A stretch of 64,000 nt of DNA from Agromyces lapidis. Lineage in GTDB: Bacteria; Actinomycetota; Actinomycetes; Actinomycetales; Microbacteriaceae. Both the position numbers and the translations under genes were made by a program. Shown here piece after piece: positions 14,932-23,788 of this stretch. The DNA lies in NCBI RefSeq assembly GCF_009749405.1, contig NZ_WBIQ01000009.1, positions 1 through 64,000 on the forward strand, read 5' to 3'. How positions within the stretch are numbered: position 1 is the stretch's first letter; each line of letters starts with the position of its first letter. Under the pieces are notes generated by a model, which saw only the letters and a list, made by a program, of their open reading frames with translations, was not told where the DNA came from and did no database searches.

Positions 14932-16432
14932 GCTCATCAGGCGGGTCGCCGTCGGCGTCGCGGTGGCGACCGCGCTCGGCGCCGGCGTGCTCGCGTGGAG
15001 CTCGACGCTGCTCGGCGAGTACTCGGTGATGTCGATGGGCGACGGCGCGGGCGGCGAGCACGACGGGCACTCGAACCACGTGCAGCGCGGCGGCGCGGTC
15101 GGCGGGGCGGCCGAGGCATCCGGAGCCTTCGCGGCCGGCGAGGTCGGCGTGACCTCGCTCACCGCCGACCCCGACCGCGCCGCCGACGTGCAGGTCGAGC
15201 TCGTCGCCCGGCAGCAGACCATCGACGTGCCGGGCGGACGCTCGGTCGAGGGGTACACCGTGAACGGCTCGTCGCCGGGGCCCGAACTGCGGGCGCGGCA
15301 GGGCGACCTCGTCGAGGTCGCGTTCGTGAACGAGTCGGTGGCGGCGGGGGCGACCCTGCACTGGCACGGCGTCGACGTGCCGAACGCGGCCGACGGCGTC
15401 GCCGGCATCACCCAGGACGCCGTACCGGTCGGCGGCCGCCATGTGTACCGCTTCATCGCCGAGGACGCCGGCACGTACTGGTACCACTCGCACCAGGTGT
15501 CGCACGAGCAGGTGCTGCGCGGACTGCTCGGCGCGCTCGTCATCGACCCCGCGACGCCGCCCGAGGCCGCGGCCGAACTCGACGTGACCGCACTGCTGCA
15601 CGTCTACGGCGGCCAGCACACGCTGAACGGCCGCGTCGCCGACGAGCGCGTCGACGCGCCGCCCGGATCGACCGTGCGCGTACGCGTCATCAACACCGAC
15701 CAGGGCACGGCGGCCGTGTGGTCCGAGGCGCAGTTCCGCGTCGTCGCGACCGACGGGCACGAGGTCACCGGGCCGACCGAGGTGGCCGGGCAGCGGCTGC
15801 TCATCCCCGCCGGCGGGCGAGCGGATGTCACGGTGCGGGCGCCGCAACATGGTGCGACCGGTGTGCACGTCGGCGGTGCGCGCCGCGTCGTGATCGGCGA
15901 CCCCGAGGCATCCGCGCCGTCGGCGGTGCAGCCCTCGACGACCCTCGACCTGCTCGCCTACGGCACGCCGGCGCCGCTCGGGTTCGACCCGTCGTCACCC
16001 GACCGCGCCTACGACTACGCGATCGCCCGCCGGTTCGGCATCATCGACGGCCGCCCGGGCAACTTCTGGACGATCAACGGCCGCATGTTCCCCGACGTGC
16101 CCATGTTCCACGTGACCGAGGGCGACGTCGTCAGGATGCGCGTCGTCAACGAGTCGGGCGAGGTGCACCCGATGCACCTGCACGGACATCACATCGTGGT
16201 GCTCTCACGCGACGACGAGCCCGCCTCGGGCAGCCCGTGGTGGGTCGACTCACTCGACGTGCACCCCGGAGAGTCGTACGAGATCGCCTTCGTCGCCGAC
16301 AACCCGGGCATCTGGAGCGACCACTGCCACACCCTCCCGCACGCGGTCGACGGCCTCATCGCCCACCTCATGTACGACGGCGTCACGACGCCGTTCACCA
16401 TCAACGGGCGCGCGGGCAATCATCCCGAGTGA
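14915..16432 (+). CDS. Multicopper oxidase (secreted or membrane-anchored)
   Basis: A 505-residue three-domain multicopper oxidase. All four copper motifs are present: HWHG (149-152), YHSHQ (190-194), HPMHLHGH (418-425) and HCHTLPHAVDGL (470-481). The axial position of the type-1 copper is Leu481 rather than Met, which is usual for high-potential oxidases. The N-terminus has twin arginines (RRELIRRVAVGV) and a hydrophobic helix, then a His/Asp/Gly-rich stretch (GGEHDGHSNH) that could bind copper. The likely role is cuprous ion or phenol oxidation outside the membrane. It forms an operon with DUF6220 and is divergent from a two-component system. Pieces of a paralog remain at 37488-37680. Confidence 0.93.
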   Translation: MPSRRELIRRVAVGVAVATALGAGVLAWSSTLLGEYSVMSMGDGAGGEHDGHSNHVQRGGAVGGAAEASGAFAAGEVGVTSLTADPDRAADVQVELVARQQTIDVPGGRSVEGYTVNGSSPGPELRARQGDLVEVAFVNESVAAGATLHWHGVDVPNAADGVAGITQDAVPVGGRHVYRFIAEDAGTYWYHSHQVSHEQVLRGLLGALVIDPATPPEAAAELDVTALLHVYGGQHTLNGRVADERVDAPPGSTVRVRVINTDQGTAAVWSEAQFRVVATDGHEVTGPTEVAGQRLLIPAGGRADVTVRAPQHGATGVHVGGARRVVIGDPEASAPSAVQPSTTLDLLAYGTPAPLGFDPSSPDRAYDYAIARRFGIIDGRPGNFWTINGRMFPDVPMFHVTEGDVVRMRVVNESGEVHPMHLHGHHIVVLSRDDEPASGSPWWVDSLDVHPGESYEIAFVADNPGIWSDHCHTLPHAVDGLIAHLMYDGVTTPFTINGRAGNHPE

Positions 16433-16450
16433 TGCAGCCCGAAGCCGGCC

Positions 16451-16816
16451 TCAGCGAGCGTGCTCCCACGCCTGCTTCGCCCAGCCGATCAGTTCACGGT
16501 CGACGTCCTCGACCAGCCGGAGCTCGACGTGATGCATCCACGTCGACGCCGCAGGGTGCGCGACCTCCTTGAACCGCTCCGAATCCACGCGGTGCGGCAA
16601 CGCGATCGACACCACCACCGGCACGTCCGACGCGAGGTACTGCTTCGGCGCCCAGGCGTAGGCGAAGCCCCGTCTGGCGCGAAAGGCGACCTGGCTCTTC
16701 GAGACCCGCACCTCGACCCCTTCGAGGCGCACGAGCGGTCGGGCGAACGCGCGGTAGATGGCCCGCGCCGTTTCGTCATCGGCGAAGAAGTCCTCGCCCT
16801 CGACCGGCTCGCTCAT
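16451..16816 (-). CDS. DUF5655-like protein
   Basis: A 121-residue protein matching the DUF5655 pattern: FFADDETARAIYRAF at the start, VEVRVSKSQVAFRARRGFAYAW in the middle (seen as a strand pair followed by FxRARRxFA), then SERFKEVAHP and a closing helix with REL and GWAKQAW. Function is unknown in the family; it is a small soluble domain. The start at 16816 gives the family length; a longer start at 16840 is possible. It converges on the multicopper oxidase with a 15-base gap. Confidence 0.75.
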   Translation of the reverse strand: MSEPVEGEDFFADDETARAIYRAFARPLVRLEGVEVRVSKSQVAFRARRGFAYAWAPKQYLASDVPVVVSIALPHRVDSERFKEVAHPAASTWMHHVELRLVEDVDRELIGWAKQAWEHAR

Positions 16817-16891
16817 GTCGACCACGATATGCCGCCGCACGTGGTCGACGTCGTGCTGCCGTGGTGTTCACCCGCGGCCGAACCGTTCGAG

Positions 16892-16979
16892 CCGGCGAGC
16901 CGCTGAGCCGTTGGGCCGTTGAGCCGCTGAGCCGTTGGGCCGTTGAGCCGTTGAGCCGTTGAGCCGTTGGGCCGTTGAC
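16892..16979. repeat. Eleven 8-bp tandem units (CCGYTGRG) before ACT copy 2
   Basis: Units such as CCGTTGAG, CCGTTGGG and CCGCTGAG follow each other without gaps, with a partial 24-bp higher-order period (CCGCTGAG-CCGTTGGG-CCGTTGAG twice). The array ends 14 bases before the duplicated ACT segment starts. It does not code for anything sensible on either strand. Confidence 0.9.
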
Positions 16980-16993
16980 GCGTCGCGGACGCA

Positions 16994-17427
16994 GGCGTAG
17001 ACCTGAAGCACCCGAGAAGTGAGGTGCCGTCATGGCGAAGGATCTCTTGATCACCCTCGAAGACCAGCCCGGCGAGGGGGCTCGACTCGGCGAGGCGCTC
17101 GGCAACGCGGGCGTCAACATCGAAGGGCTCTGCGCGATCATGGAGGGCGGTCGGGGCGCCGTCCACGTGCTCGTCGACGACGTCGCGGGAGCCAGGGCTG
17201 CGCTCGAGGGCGTCGGCATCACGGTCGATGCCGAGACCGACGTCATCGTCAGCCCGGCGCTGCCCGAGCCCGACCTCGACACACCGGGCGTATTCGGCGG
17301 CATGGCTCGAGCCCTCGCCGAAGCCGGCATCAACATCTCGCTCGTCTACGTGGCATCCCGAAACCGGATCGTGCTCGCGACGAGCGACAACCAGCGCGCC
17401 ACGCAACTGCTGCAGTCGATGATGTAG
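16994..17427 (+). repeat. Duplicated ACT segment, copy 2
   Basis: Near-identical partner of 1423-1858, same orientation, 15.6 kb away. Homology covers a 38-base leader and the whole ACT gene and ends at the stop codon. Confidence 0.9.
17032..17427 (+). CDS. ACT-domain protein, copy 2
   Basis: A 131-residue ACT-type protein, almost identical to residues 1-131 of the gene at 1463. Two beta-alpha-beta-beta-alpha-beta units can be traced: LLITLEDQPGEGARLGEALG and GVFGGMARALAEAGINISLV. No enzyme domain is attached, so it probably senses a small molecule or regulates a partner by contact. The TAG directly after SMM gives the normal length, so this copy is likely the functional parent. GAGG lies 7 bases upstream of ATG. 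The leader directly follows an 8-bp tandem repeat array that could affect its promoter. Confidence 0.85.
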   Translation: MAKDLLITLEDQPGEGARLGEALGNAGVNIEGLCAIMEGGRGAVHVLVDDVAGARAALEGVGITVDAETDVIVSPALPEPDLDTPGVFGGMARALAEAGINISLVYVASRNRIVLATSDNQRATQLLQSMM

Positions 17428-17456
17428 CGACACGTCATCCCGTGGGGTGCTACCGC

Positions 17457-18599
17457 TCACCCCCGCAACCACCGCTGCCGCAACCACGCGCCGATCACGA
17501 ACCGCGCGTCGTCGGCGTCGATGTCGATGCCGATCGACGCGGCGGCCCGCTTGAGGCGGTAGTGCACGGTGGCCCGGTGCACGCCGAGCTGCTCGGCGAC
17601 CTCGGTGATGCGTTCGCCGTGGGCGACGTACGCCTCGAAGAGTTCGATGGTCTCGGGCGGCGCCGCGGCGAGGCGGCGCAGCGGATCGGGCAGCAGGTGC
17701 GGCGGCGGCTCCTGCGCGAGCAGGGTCGCGACGGAGGCGGCGATGGGGTCGGCAGTCCACGACGCCGATCTCCTCCCCCGCGATCGCGCCACCCGCACCG
17801 CCACAAGCGCCTGCTCGTACGACTCCCAGGCGTCCGCGAGCCCGTCGACCGGCGCACCGATGCCGACGACCGCGTCGAGCGGCTCGTGCACGTCCGCGGC
17901 ATCCGCCTCGCGTACGATCGCCGCGACCATGCTGTCGATCGCCTCGGGCGTCGGCTCGTTGCGGAACCCGATGAGGATGAACGTGTCGGGCGTGCTCGGC
18001 ACGAAGCTGTAGGCGTCGATCATCGGCGTCGTGATCGCGCGCAGCAGCACGCGCGAGATCACCTCGCGCGGCGGAGGTCCGCCCCACGGCGCCCACTCGG
18101 CGCCGAGCGAGAGGCAGAGCGCCACGAACCGGCGCGAGCGCGTGTACATGCCGAGGTCGACGAGCTCGCTCGCCGCATTGCTGCGGCTCGGCGCATCGGG
18201 GGTGAGCAGCCCGAGCATCTCCGACTCGACCTCAGCGTTCACGGCCTCGATCGACTGCGAGACGTTGACGAGCAGCGAACGCAGCGTCTCGACGGTCTCG
18301 GCGATGACGGATGCCTCGCTCGGCGTGAGCGGGCGCACGAGCGTGACCCAGAGAAAGCCGAGCACACCGTACCGCGACCGCAGCGTGATCGCGAGGCGCG
18401 CGTGCAGGCGGCGGGCGCGCAGCTCGGCCGCCAGTGCTTCGGTCGGGCACCGGGCGGTCAGGGTCTGCAGCCGGGCCGGGTCGAGGTCGTCGTAGTGCGC
18501 GCTGCTGGCGAGCAGCACGAACTCGGCGTCTTCGAGCACCACCGAGCGGTTCAGCGCCATCGCGAGCCGATCGACGGTCTCCTGCACGGTGTCGAACAT
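17457..18599 (-). CDS. PucR/CdaR-family transcriptional regulator
   Basis: A 380-residue regulator. The N-terminal half is a GAF-like sensing region, the middle a GGDEF-like CdaR domain (TFILIGFRNE ... LDAVVGIGAPVDGL). The C-terminal HTH_30 reads RITEVAEQLGVHRATVHYRLKR, where the regulator binds DNA. It lies 65 bases downstream of the amidohydrolase on the same strand, so it is probably the last gene of a transporter-amidohydrolase-regulator operon. The expected inducer is a substrate of that pathway. Confidence 0.88.
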   Translation of the reverse strand: MFDTVQETVDRLAMALNRSVVLEDAEFVLLASSAHYDDLDPARLQTLTARCPTEALAAELRARRLHARLAITLRSRYGVLGFLWVTLVRPLTPSEASVIAETVETLRSLLVNVSQSIEAVNAEVESEMLGLLTPDAPSRSNAASELVDLGMYTRSRRFVALCLSLGAEWAPWGGPPPREVISRVLLRAITTPMIDAYSFVPSTPDTFILIGFRNEPTPEAIDSMVAAIVREADAADVHEPLDAVVGIGAPVDGLADAWESYEQALVAVRVARSRGRRSASWTADPIAASVATLLAQEPPPHLLPDPLRRLAAAPPETIELFEAYVAHGERITEVAEQLGVHRATVHYRLKRAAASIGIDIDADDARFVIGAWLRQRWLRG

Positions 18600-18664
18600 C
18601 GGGCCTCCGCTACCTGGCCGGCGGGACGCCTCCGATCCTATGCCGCGCGCGTCGCCCGCCGCCG

Positions 18665-19903
18665 TCACACGACGAGCGCTCCGCCCTTCACCACGGCCGC
18701 GACCTCGGTGAAGCGGTGCACGTCGTCGAGGTGCGCGCCGGGCACGGCGACGAGGTCGGCGTAGCGGCCGGGCGCGAGGGCACCGACATCCATCGACCGG
18801 CCGAGGCAGTCGGCCGCCACGGACGTCGCGGACTGCAGCGCCTGCATCGGCGTCATGCCGAACTCGACGAACTCGGGCAGCTGTCCGGCGTTGAGCCCGT
18901 GCGGGAAGACGATCGCGTCGGTGCCGTACGCGATGCGCACCCCGGCCTCGATCGCGAGTCGAACTGACGCACGGGCCGACTCGCCCACGAGCGCGGTCTT
19001 CTCGCGAACGCCCGCCGGGTAGCCGTCGAGGTCGCCGTGGGCGTCGTCCCACTGCAGCAGGTAGGTGGTCGGCACGTAGTACGTGCCGTGCTCGAGCATG
19101 GCCGACATCGCGGCCTCGCCGAGCATGGTGCCGTGCTCGATGGTGCGGGCGCCCGCACGGATGGCCCGGAGCGCGCCCTCTTCGCCGTGCGCGTGCGCGG
19201 CGACGTAGAGGCCGTACAGCGCGGCCTCGTCGACGCACGCCCGCAGCTCGGCCTCGGTGTACTCGGGCGCGCCGGGCACGGTGCCCGCGGCGTAGACGGC
19301 GCCGGTCGCGATGACCTTGATCACGTCGGCGCCGCGGTGCGCGATGCGGCGCACCGCCGACCGCACCTCGTCGACCGAATCGGCCACGCCGAATCGGAAC
19401 GACCGCGGCAGCTCGATGTCGACCGCGAGGTCGGTGATCTCGCCGCCGCCCGACGAGCACGTCACGTAAGCGCCGGCGCACACCATGCGCGGACCCTCGC
19501 AGATGCCGGAGTCGATCGCGTCGCGCAGGTCGCAGTCGACGAAGGCGCGGAAGCTGCCGACGTCGCGCACCGTCGTGAACCCGGCGCGCAGCGTGGCACG
19601 GGCGTTGCGCACGCCGAGCAGCGCATCGCGGGCGGGCGAACCGGTGAGGTACGGGCTGTAGCTGCCGCGCTCGAGCTCCCCGACGAGGTGGGTGTGCAGG
19701 TCGATGAGGCCGGGCGCGACGAGGTGGTCGCGCAGGTCGAGCACCTCGTTGCCGCTGCCGTGGCGCGAGGCCGACCAGGGCTCGACGGCGGCGATCCGCT
19801 CGCCGTCGAGGACGATCGCGTGGTCGGCGAGCACCTCGCCGGTGATCACGTCCGCGACGGCGCCGGCGCGGATGACACTGATGTGGTTCGTCGTGGTGGT
19901 CAT
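18665..19903 (-). CDS. Metal-dependent amidohydrolase (prolidase-type, imidazolonepropionase-like)
   Basis: A 412-residue TIM-barrel amidohydrolase. Metal ligands: LIDLHTHLVG (first HxH), the Lys in DVIKVIATG, AAHAHGEEG, IEHGTMLG and the Asp in AYGTDAIV. This set matches the subfamily containing Xaa-Pro dipeptidases and imidazolonepropionase-related proteins. The start at ATG 19903 shares a base with the TGA of the upstream transporter (TGATG); a GTG one codon earlier is possible. It is co-transcribed with a POT peptide transporter, so hydrolysis of an imported dipeptide or dipeptide-like amide is likely. Confidence 0.87.
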   Translation of the reverse strand: MTTTTNHISVIRAGAVADVITGEVLADHAIVLDGERIAAVEPWSASRHGSGNEVLDLRDHLVAPGLIDLHTHLVGELERGSYSPYLTGSPARDALLGVRNARATLRAGFTTVRDVGSFRAFVDCDLRDAIDSGICEGPRMVCAGAYVTCSSGGGEITDLAVDIELPRSFRFGVADSVDEVRSAVRRIAHRGADVIKVIATGAVYAAGTVPGAPEYTEAELRACVDEAALYGLYVAAHAHGEEGALRAIRAGARTIEHGTMLGEAAMSAMLEHGTYYVPTTYLLQWDDAHGDLDGYPAGVREKTALVGESARASVRLAIEAGVRIAYGTDAIVFPHGLNAGQLPEFVEFGMTPMQALQSATSVAADCLGRSMDVGALAPGRYADLVAVPGAHLDDVHRFTEVAAVVKGGALVV

Positions 19904-21387
19904 CACAGCACCTCCACACCGTCGGTCGTGCCATCCGTCGCGATCAGTCGCTTGCCGAACGCGAACCGCACGAAGATCATGGCGACCGCCACGACGGCGC
20001 CGACCACGGCGAAGGCGGCGAAGTAGGCGGTCTCGTTCTCACCGGGCGAGAAGCCCTCGCCCGCGACGCCCGCTGCGGCGATGCCGATCGCGGCGCCCAG
20101 ATAGTGCAGCGAGAGCATGCGCGTCTCGAAGCCGGCCGGAGCGACCGCGCTCGCGAGCGACAGGCCCGACGGCGACACCACCACATCGGAGGCGCCGAAG
20201 ACGAACACGATGACGACGAGCACGATGATCGGCGTGAGCTCGCCCGTGCCCGAGGCCGCGGCGAGCCATCCCATCGCGAGTGCGCAGCCACCGAATGCGA
20301 TGGCGAACTTGACCGCGAGCGACGGCTGGCGGTCGCCGAGAGCGCCCCACAGCGTCGCGAGGATCGGCGCGACGATGATCGTGCAGAGCGGCGCGATGCC
20401 GAGCACGGTCGACGGCGGCAACTCGATGCCGAAGACGACGCGGTCGGTGCTCGCCTCGGAGTGGATCGCGACCGTCGTATAGAGCTGCTGGTAGAGCATC
20501 GCGAACACAGCCGTCGCGCCGAAGAACGGCAGGTAGTGCAGGACTCGCCGCTTGTGCTCGCGGTCGAGGTCGCGCCGAGAGAACAGCTTCACGAACATTC
20601 CGGCGGCCAGCACGAGCGCGCCGAGTCCGACGATCGTCGACGGGTTCGATCCCGCCGCGACGGTGCCGATGATCGCCGCGACTCCGAGGGCGACGGCGAG
20701 GATCGGCCAGGCGAGCGCCCAGCCCTTCACGCCGTGGCCGTGCACGACGGGCGCGGTCGCCTCGGTGGAGCGGCGGAAGGGCAGGTACACGAGCAGCCCG
20801 ATGAGGATCGCGACCGCCGAGGCGAGGAAACCGAGGCGGAATCCGACCTCCGACTGCAGCACTCCCGTGAGGGTGATGCCGACGAGGGCGCCGCCCGCGC
20901 TGCCGAGGTAGTAGACGGTGAAACCCGACTCGCGCTTCGATTCATGCGCGTTCAATGTGCCGCCGAGCACAGCGCCCTCGCTGACCCACATCGAGGCGGC
21001 GCCGAACGCGATGGCGATGAGGCCGGTCGCGAGACCGACCTCGCCGGGCACGGCGGCGAGCACGAGGTACCCGGCGAGCGCGAGCACCGCACCCCAGCGC
21101 AGGCCGCGGCCGGCGCCGAGCACGTTGTCGGCGAGCCAGCCCATGAAGATCGTCGCGAGGAACGTCGCGGCGCTGTACGTCGACACGATCGCGATCGCCA
21201 CGTCGGTCGACAGCGCGAGGCCGCCCTCGGCGACGGCGAAGTACACGTAGTAGACGAGGATCGTCTGCATGCCGTAGAAGGCCAGTGCGTCGAACGCGGC
21301 GAAGCCGGCGACCGGGTACATGGTGCGCGGCAGTCCGAAGAACGTTCGCTGCGTCGGTGGGGCTGTCGGCGGGCTGCTGACGGTCAT
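19903..21387 (-). CDS. POT-family (proton-dependent oligopeptide) MFS transporter
   Basis: A 494-residue transporter with about 14 hydrophobic helices. The start FFGLPRTMYPVAGFAAFDALAFYGMQTIL fits the first POT helix with its F-x-x-F-Y-G motif (quoted in part). FTVYYLGSAGGALVG matches the second POT signature region, and YQQLYTT the later Q-Q-x-Y region. It should import di- or tripeptides, or similar compounds, with protons. GGAGG precedes the ATG. It is the first gene of a minus-strand operon with the amidohydrolase and PucR genes, and is divergent from the M24-like gene. Confidence 0.87.
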   Translation of the reverse strand: MTVSSPPTAPPTQRTFFGLPRTMYPVAGFAAFDALAFYGMQTILVYYVYFAVAEGGLALSTDVAIAIVSTYSAATFLATIFMGWLADNVLGAGRGLRWGAVLALAGYLVLAAVPGEVGLATGLIAIAFGAASMWVSEGAVLGGTLNAHESKRESGFTVYYLGSAGGALVGITLTGVLQSEVGFRLGFLASAVAILIGLLVYLPFRRSTEATAPVVHGHGVKGWALAWPILAVALGVAAIIGTVAAGSNPSTIVGLGALVLAAGMFVKLFSRRDLDREHKRRVLHYLPFFGATAVFAMLYQQLYTTVAIHSEASTDRVVFGIELPPSTVLGIAPLCTIIVAPILATLWGALGDRQPSLAVKFAIAFGGCALAMGWLAAASGTGELTPIIVLVVIVFVFGASDVVVSPSGLSLASAVAPAGFETRMLSLHYLGAAIGIAAAGVAGEGFSPGENETAYFAAFAVVGAVVAVAMIFVRFAFGKRLIATDGTTDGVEVL

Positions 21388-21548
21388 TGCGCCTCCATTG
21401 GAGCATCGGGGCCGCGGCGCGGCATCGGGGGTTGCCGAGAGTCAATCCGATCGTGATCGGCGCAGGTTTCGACATCCGTGGAAGTTCGCGCGCTGATCTG
21501 CGACGGATGTCGCAGGCGCGACCGCCGCCTCACGGCGACGATGGTCGG

Positions 21549-22751
21549 GTGACCAACGACGCCACCGAACTCCCCTTCACCCGTGCAGAGTACGACGATC
21601 GGCTCCGCCGTCTGCGCCGCGCCATGGCTGACACCGACGTCGACGTCGCGATCATCACCGCGCCCGACACGATGGCCTGGCTCACCGGCTACCGCAGCCG
21701 TTGGTACCGCCAGCACACCTCGACGTCGATGCCGCCGGCGCAGTGCATCGTCGTGCACGTCGAGGAGGGGCATCCCTTCATCATCGACGCCGGCTACCAC
21801 GAGGAGCTCGCCCGCACCTCGACCGTGCTCGACGACATCCGCACCCTGCCGACCTCGAGCGAGACGCATGAGGCCTCGCTCGACGACTACGTGTCGTTCC
21901 TCGCCGAGCAGCTCCGCCCGTGGGCGGGCAGCCGCGTCGGCCTCGAGCGGTGGAGCTGCATCCCGAGTCCCGCGGTCGCCGACGTCGTCGACGCCATGCT
22001 CGAGGGCATCGGATGCCGGGTGGTCGATGTCACGCTGCCGTTCCGCGGCATCCGGCGTCTGAAGAGCCCCGCCGAGCTCGCGAAGATCGAACTCGCCCAG
22101 GCGGCGTGCGACGCCGGCATCCGCGCGATCCTCGCCGAGGCCACGCGCGACACGACCGAATTGGAGGCGTGGGCGCTCTACTCGCTCGGTATGGTGCGGG
22201 CGGGCGGCGAACCCGCCGTGCTGCATGAGACCGTCGCGGCCGGATCGTCGGTCTCGGCGCTGCACCGGCTGAGCGGGCGAACCCGACTCGGCTCAGGGCC
22301 GGTCGTGCACCCCGACATGGCGTCCGCGGTCGACGGCTATCACGCCCGTGCGACCCGACCGCTGATGTTCGGGGGCGTCTCCGACGAGAGCCGACGGCAG
22401 ATCGCCATCGCCGCGGGGTCGTACGAGGTGGTCGCCGAGCACGGCACCGTCGGAGCATCCTGGCGGGGGCTGCTGACCGCGCTGCGCCGGTACTTCGTCG
22501 AGGCCGGGGTGTCGCCGGGTGCGGAGGGCGGCGTCGGCGGGTACGAGCTCGGGCTCTCGGTCGCACCCGGTGACTGGGTCGGCGAGTTCGCGTGGGCGAT
22601 GGACGACGAGCGCGACGACGTGATCGAAGCCGGGCTCGTCACGAACTTCGAGTCGTGGACGTCGCTGATCCTCGTCGACACCGTCGTGTTCGAGGCATCC
22701 GGCCCGCGATTCTTGTCATCATTGCCGCGCGACGTGCTGGAGTTCGCGTGA
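21549..22751 (+). CDS. M24 (aminopeptidase P/creatinase fold) protein lacking metal ligands
   Basis: A 400-residue protein with a creatinase-type N-terminal domain and a C-terminal pita-bread domain. The DGYHARATRP segment corresponds to the D-G-Y-x-x-D-x-T-R metal motif, but the second Asp is Arg. The usual GHGIG histidine region reads GVGGYELG, and the closing Glu region reads LILVDTVVF with no Glu. Only the first Asp (PDM) is kept. So it is unlikely to be a metallopeptidase; creatinase, which works without metal, is a precedent. It starts with GTG; an ATG at 21510 is an alternative. Its TGA overlaps the GTG of the next hydrolase, and it faces the peptide transporter operon. Confidence 0.8.
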   Translation: MTNDATELPFTRAEYDDRLRRLRRAMADTDVDVAIITAPDTMAWLTGYRSRWYRQHTSTSMPPAQCIVVHVEEGHPFIIDAGYHEELARTSTVLDDIRTLPTSSETHEASLDDYVSFLAEQLRPWAGSRVGLERWSCIPSPAVADVVDAMLEGIGCRVVDVTLPFRGIRRLKSPAELAKIELAQAACDAGIRAILAEATRDTTELEAWALYSLGMVRAGGEPAVLHETVAAGSSVSALHRLSGRTRLGSGPVVHPDMASAVDGYHARATRPLMFGGVSDESRRQIAIAAGSYEVVAEHGTVGASWRGLLTALRRYFVEAGVSPGAEGGVGGYELGLSVAPGDWVGEFAWAMDDERDDVIEAGLVTNFESWTSLILVDTVVFEASGPRFLSSLPRDVLEFA

Positions 22752-23620
22752 ATGCCCCCTGGACGCGGCAGTTCGACCTGCCCACCGCGACCGGATCGAT
22801 CCGCGTGCGCGAATGGGGCGACCCCGCTGGCCCGCTCGTCGTCTTCCACCACGGCACGCCGAGCAGCTCGATCGCCGTGCCCGGCGGCTGGGCCGGGCCC
22901 GCGACCGCCGGCGTGCGGCTGTGCTCGTACGATCGCCCCGGCTACGGCGGCTCGCCGTCGACACCGGGGCGCACCGTCGCGGATGCCGCGGAGTGGAGCC
23001 GGCTCATCGCCGACGCGTGCGGGGCCGACCGCTTCGCGGTGATCGGCACCTCGGGCGGCGGACCGCACGCCGTCGCGACGGCGGCGCTGCTGCCCGATCG
23101 CGTCACGGCGCTCTGCGTCGACGTGGGGCTCGGGCCCGCCGGGTTCGGGTTCGACGGCGCGACGGAGATGGTGGCCGAGACGGTCGCCGAGATCTCGGCC
23201 GCCCGCGATGGTGATGCCGTGCTGCGCGAGCACCTGAGTTCGCTCGGCGACGGCGCTGACGCACTCGTCGACTGGTTCGAGCGGCTGCCCATGAGCGACC
23301 GCGAGGTGCTCGGCCGGCCCGAGGTGCAGCACGAAGAGGCCGTCGAGGCGACCGAGTGGGGCGCGCACGGCATCGACGGCTGGGTCGACGACGACCTCGC
23401 ACTGTTCGCGAGGGAGTGGTCGTTCGACCCGAACAGAGTACGAGCGGCGACGCGACTCGTCTATGGCGGCGCCGACGTGCTCGTGCCCGCCTCGCACGGG
23501 CGCGCGTGGCTGATGCTGCTGCCGCACGCGGAGTTGCAGGTGGTGCCCGACGGCGGGCACTGGATGCGCGACCACGAGGTCGAACTGCTGCGATGGTGCG
23601 GGGCGGCGGTCGCCGTGTGA
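22748..23620 (+). CDS. Alpha/beta hydrolase
   Basis: A 290-residue alpha/beta-fold hydrolase, probably cytoplasmic. Oxyanion region VVFHHGTPSSS, nucleophile Ser in IGTSGGGPH, acid Asp in YGGADVLVP and base His in VPDGGHWMRD. The GTG start overlaps the previous stop (GTGA), so it is coupled to the M24-like gene; an out-of-frame ATG lies 4 bases later. With the divergent transporter and amidohydrolase it may belong to a catabolic locus for a peptide-like compound. The substrate (ester, amide or lactone) cannot be read from sequence. Confidence 0.85.
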   Translation: MNAPWTRQFDLPTATGSIRVREWGDPAGPLVVFHHGTPSSSIAVPGGWAGPATAGVRLCSYDRPGYGGSPSTPGRTVADAAEWSRLIADACGADRFAVIGTSGGGPHAVATAALLPDRVTALCVDVGLGPAGFGFDGATEMVAETVAEISAARDGDAVLREHLSSLGDGADALVDWFERLPMSDREVLGRPEVQHEEAVEATEWGAHGIDGWVDDDLALFAREWSFDPNRVRAATRLVYGGADVLVPASHGRAWLMLLPHAELQVVPDGGHWMRDHEVELLRWCGAAVAV

Positions 23621-23632
23621 GGGGCACGTGCG

Positions 23633-23788
23633 TCAGCGTTCGGTCGGGACCGCGTAGAGCGAGGCATCCGCTGCCGACCACATGAAGACCCCGGCCGTCG
23701 CCACCGACAGCCCGAAGGGGATCGCGAGCAGCACGGCCGCCGTCTCGTCGCCGGACCCTGCGCGCGGAGTCGCCCATCGCCATGCCAC
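23633..23788 (-). CDS. Possible 51-residue membrane protein
   Basis: Within the otherwise empty 377-base gap 23621-23997, one minus-strand frame encodes a hydrophobic segment (AAVLLAIPFGLSVATAGVFM) flanked by charged ends, starting with GTG at 23788. The composition fits a small one-helix membrane protein. The ribosome binding site is weak, and other frames overlap. The rest of the gap, up to the HNH gene, shows nothing I can defend. Confidence 0.3.
   Translation of the reverse strand: MAWRWATPRAGSGDETAAVLLAIPFGLSVATAGVFMWSAADASLYAVPTER

Noticed and set aside
12064-15543. Very long minus-strand frame (1159 codons) running through the kinase and on into the DUF6220/oxidase region
   Set aside because: The part beyond 14208 is antisense to DUF6220 and the oxidase, lacks any domain, and arises from high G+C (few stop codons). 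The kinase start at GTG 14208 has a proper ribosome binding site.
16892-16979. CRISPR-like array
   Set aside because: Units are contiguous 8-mers without spacers; no cas gene is near.
16813-16990. Minus-strand coding of an (NGSTAQRL)-type repeat protein through the 8-bp array
   Set aside because: The frame comes from a repeat read antisense, has no ribosome binding site and joins unrelated segments.
17457-19934. 825-codon minus-strand frame covering the PucR gene and extending through the amidohydrolase
   Set aside because: The extension is an alternative frame of the amidohydrolase gene; the PucR start at 18599 gives normal family length.
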